From: Lentibacter sp. | GTDB taxonomy: Bacteria > Pseudomonadota > Alphaproteobacteria > Rhodobacterales > Rhodobacteraceae | Assembly (NCBI GenBank): GCA_016744435.1 | Contig: JADGEJ010000030.1 | Span: 1 to 45,753 of the forward strand | Length of the DNA: 45,753 bases | Reading direction: 5' to 3' | Part shown: piece after piece, positions 43,071 through 45,753 of the stretch | How the letters are laid out: each line of letters opens with the position of its first letter | Position numbering within the stretch: the stretch's first letter is position 1 | Translations under genes and position numbers: made by a program | The notes under the pieces: generated by a model | Databases searched by the model: none | The model's input: only the letters and a program-made list of their open reading frames with translations | Told to the model about the DNA's origin: nothing

Positions 43071-44678
43071 ATGGCAATTACATCAGCCAACCAGCTTGAG
43101 CTTTTGCAAACAGCAGAGGCGGTGGCCCGCGAAAAAATGATCGAGCCGGGCCTCGTCATTGAGGCGATGGAAGAAAGTCTCGCGCGTGCAGCCAAGAGCC
43201 GTTACGGCGCTGAGATGGACATTCGCGTTGCGATTGACCGCAAGACAGGCAAAGCCACATTCACCCGCGTGCGCACGGTTGTGACGGATGAAGAGCTTGA
43301 AAACTATCAGGCTGAATTCACTGTAGAGCAAGCCAAGCAATACATGGAAAGCCCTGAAATCGGCCAGCAGTTCACCGAAGAAGTGCCGCCGGTCGAGATG
43401 GGCCGTATTGCGGCACAAAGCGCCAAACAAGTTATCTTGCAGAAGATTCGCGAAGCCGAGCGTGAGCGCCAGTTCGAACAATTCAAGGACCGCGCCGGTA
43501 CGATCATCAACGGTGTTGTCAAACGCGAAGAGTATGGCAACGTTATTGTCGATGTGGGCAGCGGAGAAGGTATCTTGCGTCGCAACGAAAAAATCGGCCG
43601 CGAGAGCTATCGCCCGAATGACCGTATTCGCTGCTTCATCAAAGACGTACGCCGCGAGCAGCGTGGGCCACAGATTTTCCTGTCGCGCACCTCGCCTGAG
43701 TTCATGTCTGAGTTGTTCAAAATGGAAGTGCCGGAAATCTACGAAGGCATTATCGAGATCAAAGCTGTCGCTCGTGACCCAGGTTCACGCGCCAAGATCG
43801 CGGTTATCTCCTATGATGGTAGTATCGACCCTGTTGGCGCCTGTGTTGGTATGCGCGGCAGCCGTGTTCAGGCCGTTGTAAACGAGCTTCAAGGGGAGAA
43901 GATCGACATCATCCCATGGAACGAAGATGTCCCGACATTCCTCGTGAACGCCCTGCAGCCCGCGGAAGTGACAAAAGTTGTTCTCGACGAAGAAGCCGAG
44001 CGCATTGAAGTGGTTGTGCCTGACGAGCAACTCAGCCTCGCCATTGGCCGTCGCGGCCAAAACGTGCGCCTCGCGAGCCAGCTTACTGCTCTCGAAATCG
44101 AGATCATGACAGAAGCTGAAGAATCAGAACGCCGTCAGAAAGAGTTCGAAGAGCGCACTGGGCTGTTCATGGCCAAGCTCGATCTTGACGAGTTCTTCGC
44201 GCAATTGCTGGTGTCAGAAGGCTTCACCACGCTAGAAGAAGTAGCCTATGTTGAGGCAGAAGAGCTTCTGGTTATTGATGGTGTGGACGAAGGCACAGCA
44301 GGTGAGCTTCAAGCTCGAGCACGTGATGTTCTTGAGGCTGCCGCAAAAGCCGCACTTGAAAATGCCCGTGCATTGGGCATTCAAGATAGCCTCGTCGAGT
44401 TCGGTGGTCTGACCCCACAAATGCTTGAAGCGCTGGCAAAGGACGACGTGAAAACACTTGAAGACTTCGCAACATGCGCTGACTGGGAGCTTGCAGGCGG
44501 TTGGACAACCAACGAAGGCGAACGCGTAAAAGACGATGGCATTTTGGAGCCTTTCGAAATGACACTTGAAGAAGCGCAAGACCTTGTCATGACAGCACGC
44601 ATTCAGCTTGGCTGGGTTGACCCTGCCGAGATCGAAGCCGAAACCGTCGAAGGCGACGGCGACGAAGCCACAGACTAA
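43071..44678 (+). CDS. nusA: transcription termination/antitermination protein NusA
   Basis: A 535-residue NusA, which binds RNA polymerase and controls pausing, termination and antitermination. The N-terminal RNAP-binding domain is followed by the S1 domain (about 135-200, GVVKREEYGNVIVDVG), two KH domains (about 235-350, with CVGMRGSRVQAVVNELQGEKID and SLAIGRRGQNVRLASQL) and a C-terminal region with two helix-hairpin-helix segments (about 380-440) and an acidic tail. Length is normal for alphaproteobacteria. Its start follows rimP by 3 nt, with GGAGGA upstream. Confidence 0.97.
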   Translation: MAITSANQLELLQTAEAVAREKMIEPGLVIEAMEESLARAAKSRYGAEMDIRVAIDRKTGKATFTRVRTVVTDEELENYQAEFTVEQAKQYMESPEIGQQFTEEVPPVEMGRIAAQSAKQVILQKIREAERERQFEQFKDRAGTIINGVVKREEYGNVIVDVGSGEGILRRNEKIGRESYRPNDRIRCFIKDVRREQRGPQIFLSRTSPEFMSELFKMEVPEIYEGIIEIKAVARDPGSRAKIAVISYDGSIDPVGACVGMRGSRVQAVVNELQGEKIDIIPWNEDVPTFLVNALQPAEVTKVVLDEEAERIEVVVPDEQLSLAIGRRGQNVRLASQLTALEIEIMTEAEESERRQKEFEERTGLFMAKLDLDEFFAQLLVSEGFTTLEEVAYVEAEELLVIDGVDEGTAGELQARARDVLEAAAKAALENARALGIQDSLVEFGGLTPQMLEALAKDDVKTLEDFATCADWELAGGWTTNEGERVKDDGILEPFEMTLEEAQDLVMTARIQLGWVDPAEIEAETVEGDGDEATD

Positions 44679-44695
44679 GGAGCACCTAAGCCAGA

Positions 44696-45316
44696 ATGAC
44701 AGCGCACGTGACCGAGACACAAGCCAAGGCTGACGCGACAATGCGCAAATGCATTGTAACGGCTGATCTTTGCCCTAAATCTCAAATGGTGCGTTTCGTT
44801 GTCGGGCCTGACGGGACATTGGTATTTGATGTTCTAGGCAAGCTTCCCGGTCGCGGCATCTGGGTTACATCAGAACGCAGCGTGCTAGAGAAGGCTGTTT
44901 CAAAAGCCTTGTTCGCGCGCGCTGCCAAGGCCCCCGTCAAGACTCCAGGGGAGCTTCTTGACCAAGTCGAAAAAGCGCTTTGTGCGCGACTGATTAGCCT
45001 CATCGCCTTGGCCAGAAAGTCGGGCAACGCGATAACGGGGTCAACGAAAGTAAAAGATTGGGTGAACAGCGAGCGAGCAGTTGTATTGCTGCAAGCAAGC
45101 GATGGTTCACCAAGAGAAAAATCGCGAATCCGCCTCAGAGAAAATGGCAAATACTCCGAATGCCTCACTAAAGAAGAACTTGGTGGTGCTTTCGGGCGAG
45201 ATTTCGCAGTTCATGCTGCCTTAGATGCTGGAGGTTTGGCCTCACGTGTTATAGAGGAAGCGACAAGACTGGAGGGCCTGCGGGCCCCGAGCGCTGAAAA
45301 GCGCATGAAAGGATGA
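44696..45316 (+). CDS. YlxR (DUF448) / L7Ae-like RNA-binding protein
   Basis: A 206-residue fusion. The N-terminal YlxR part (about 10-90) has TMRKCIVTADLCPKSQMVRFVV and LPGRGIWVTSERS. The C-terminal L7Ae/Rpl7Ae-like part (about 95-165) has LISLIALARKSGNAITGSTKV and the rest of a kink-turn-binding fold. The architecture is usual for alphaproteobacteria between nusA and infB. It is probably an RNA- or nucleoid-binding factor; YlxR was linked in other bacteria to transcription control and RNase P. The tail (from residue 165) is basic. It starts at ATG 44696 with AAGGAGC upstream. Confidence 0.9.
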   Translation: MTAHVTETQAKADATMRKCIVTADLCPKSQMVRFVVGPDGTLVFDVLGKLPGRGIWVTSERSVLEKAVSKALFARAAKAPVKTPGELLDQVEKALCARLISLIALARKSGNAITGSTKVKDWVNSERAVVLLQASDGSPREKSRIRLRENGKYSECLTKEELGGAFGRDFAVHAALDAGGLASRVIEEATRLEGLRAPSAEKRMKG

Positions 45317-45325
45317 GTAAACCAT

Positions 45326-45753
45326 ATGAGCGATAGCGACGGCAAAAAAACACTCGGCGTTCGTAGCGGCCCTCGGGCAGGCAACGTCAAGCAGAGCTTT
45401 AGCCATGGCCGCACGAAGAACGTTGTGGTTGAAACGAAACGCAAGCGCGTTGTCGTCCCAAAGCCGAATCTTACGTCTCCGGCTAAAGGCTCGGCTGCAC
45501 CCGCGTCATCTCCGAAGTCACAGAATCGTCCAGGCGGCATTACCGATGCGGAAATGGAACGCCGTCTGAAGGCATTGCAAATCGCGAAAGCTCGCGAAGT
45601 CGAAGAAGCTGAAAAACGTGCAGCAGACGAAAAGCAACGCGAAGAAGACAGAGCGCGCCGTCGACAAGAAGCCGAAGCTAAAGAGCGTGAAGAAAAAGAG
45701 CGCGAAGAACGCACTCGTGCGAAGGCCGAAGAAGCCGAACGCAAGACCCGCGA
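45326..45753 (+). CDS. infB: translation initiation factor IF-2, partial (N-terminal 142 residues)
   Basis: The start of IF-2, running off the window. The visible part (about 142 residues) begins MSDSDGKKTLGVRSG and continues with a basic segment TKRKRVVVPKP (about 37-47) and then a long Lys/Arg/Glu-rich coiled coil (ERRLKALQIAKAREVEEAEK and onwards), the usual disordered N-terminal region of alphaproteobacterial IF-2. No GTPase motif is in the window. The ATG at 45326 follows the YlxR stop by 9 nt. It completes the rimP-nusA-ylxR-infB order. Confidence 0.93.
   Translation, partial: MSDSDGKKTLGVRSGPRAGNVKQSFSHGRTKNVVVETKRKRVVVPKPNLTSPAKGSAAPASSPKSQNRPGGITDAEMERRLKALQIAKAREVEEAEKRAADEKQREEDRARRRQEAEAKEREEKEREERTRAKAEEAERKTR

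Noticed and set aside
1-45753. tRNA, rRNA, CRISPR arrays, insertion sequences, toxin-antitoxin pairs, phage genes
   Set aside because: I read the gaps and coding regions and found no cloverleaf-like sequence, spaced repeats, transposase or phage motifs.

Overview
The window looks like chromosomal DNA of a roseobacter-type alphaproteobacterium (Rhodobacterales). This rests on recognised families and gene order: xseB-ispA-dxs, rimP-nusA-ylxR-infB, hslO-NUDIX-cca, an NADP-malic enzyme with a phosphotransacetylase-like tail, two DMGDH/SARDH-type flavoproteins, and a 59-residue Ala-rich membrane peptide of a kind I associate with this group. Coding density is very high. Many neighbours overlap by 4 nt (ATGA or TTGA), and no gene-free stretch exceeds about 275 bases. 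I saw no insertion sequence, prophage, CRISPR array, rRNA or tRNA.

Region 1 (1-7.9 kb, plus strand) is a tightly packed methyl-group/one-carbon operon. It encodes two LysE-type exporters around a GFA/CENP-V zinc protein, a DMGDH-like flavoprotein, a DUF2867 protein, a homocysteine S-methyltransferase and a second flavoprotein of the same 815-residue length. The likely theme is oxidative N-demethylation with methyl or formaldehyde handling. Region 2 (7.9-21.9 kb) is mostly housekeeping: DinB, an NTF2-like protein, a RarD-type permease, an SDR protein, isoprenoid precursor genes (dxs, ispA) with xseB, a phosphotransferase, mutS, maeB, a PfkB kinase and an exported MsrA. Inside it sits an orphan secreted 108-residue protein behind what reads as a textbook class II FNR-type promoter.

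Region 3 (22.0-26.9 kb) starts with an overlapping trio: an unusual class IV aminotransferase-like protein, a sulfotransferase-like P-loop protein and a DUF3137 membrane protein. Lipid-related genes follow (fatty acid desaturase, crotonase, SCP2). Region 4 (27.1-32.4 kb) holds argG, ilvA and the coupled set hslO-NUDIX-cca, where two genes appear to start with TTG. Region 5 (32.4-36.4 kb) is a signalling and envelope block: a receiver-PP2C phosphatase divergent from an Hpt protein, two different L,D-transpeptidases, a CAP lipoprotein and the 59-residue peptide with its own terminator. Region 6 (36.4-42.4 kb) has hemH, a BioC/NDUFAF5-like methyltransferase, comF, grxC, a nitrilase-type amidohydrolase, a MarR regulator, ubiG and a prolyl iminopeptidase. 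Region 7 (42.4 kb to the end) is the transcription/translation operon rimP-nusA-ylxR/L7Ae-infB, preceded by a possible short leader RNA; infB runs off the window.

The best candidates for undescribed biology are the aminotransferase-like/sulfotransferase-like pair, in which the usual PLP-N1 glutamate is replaced by Thr, and the FNR-controlled secreted protein. All family assignments are from reading the sequence; no searches were run.
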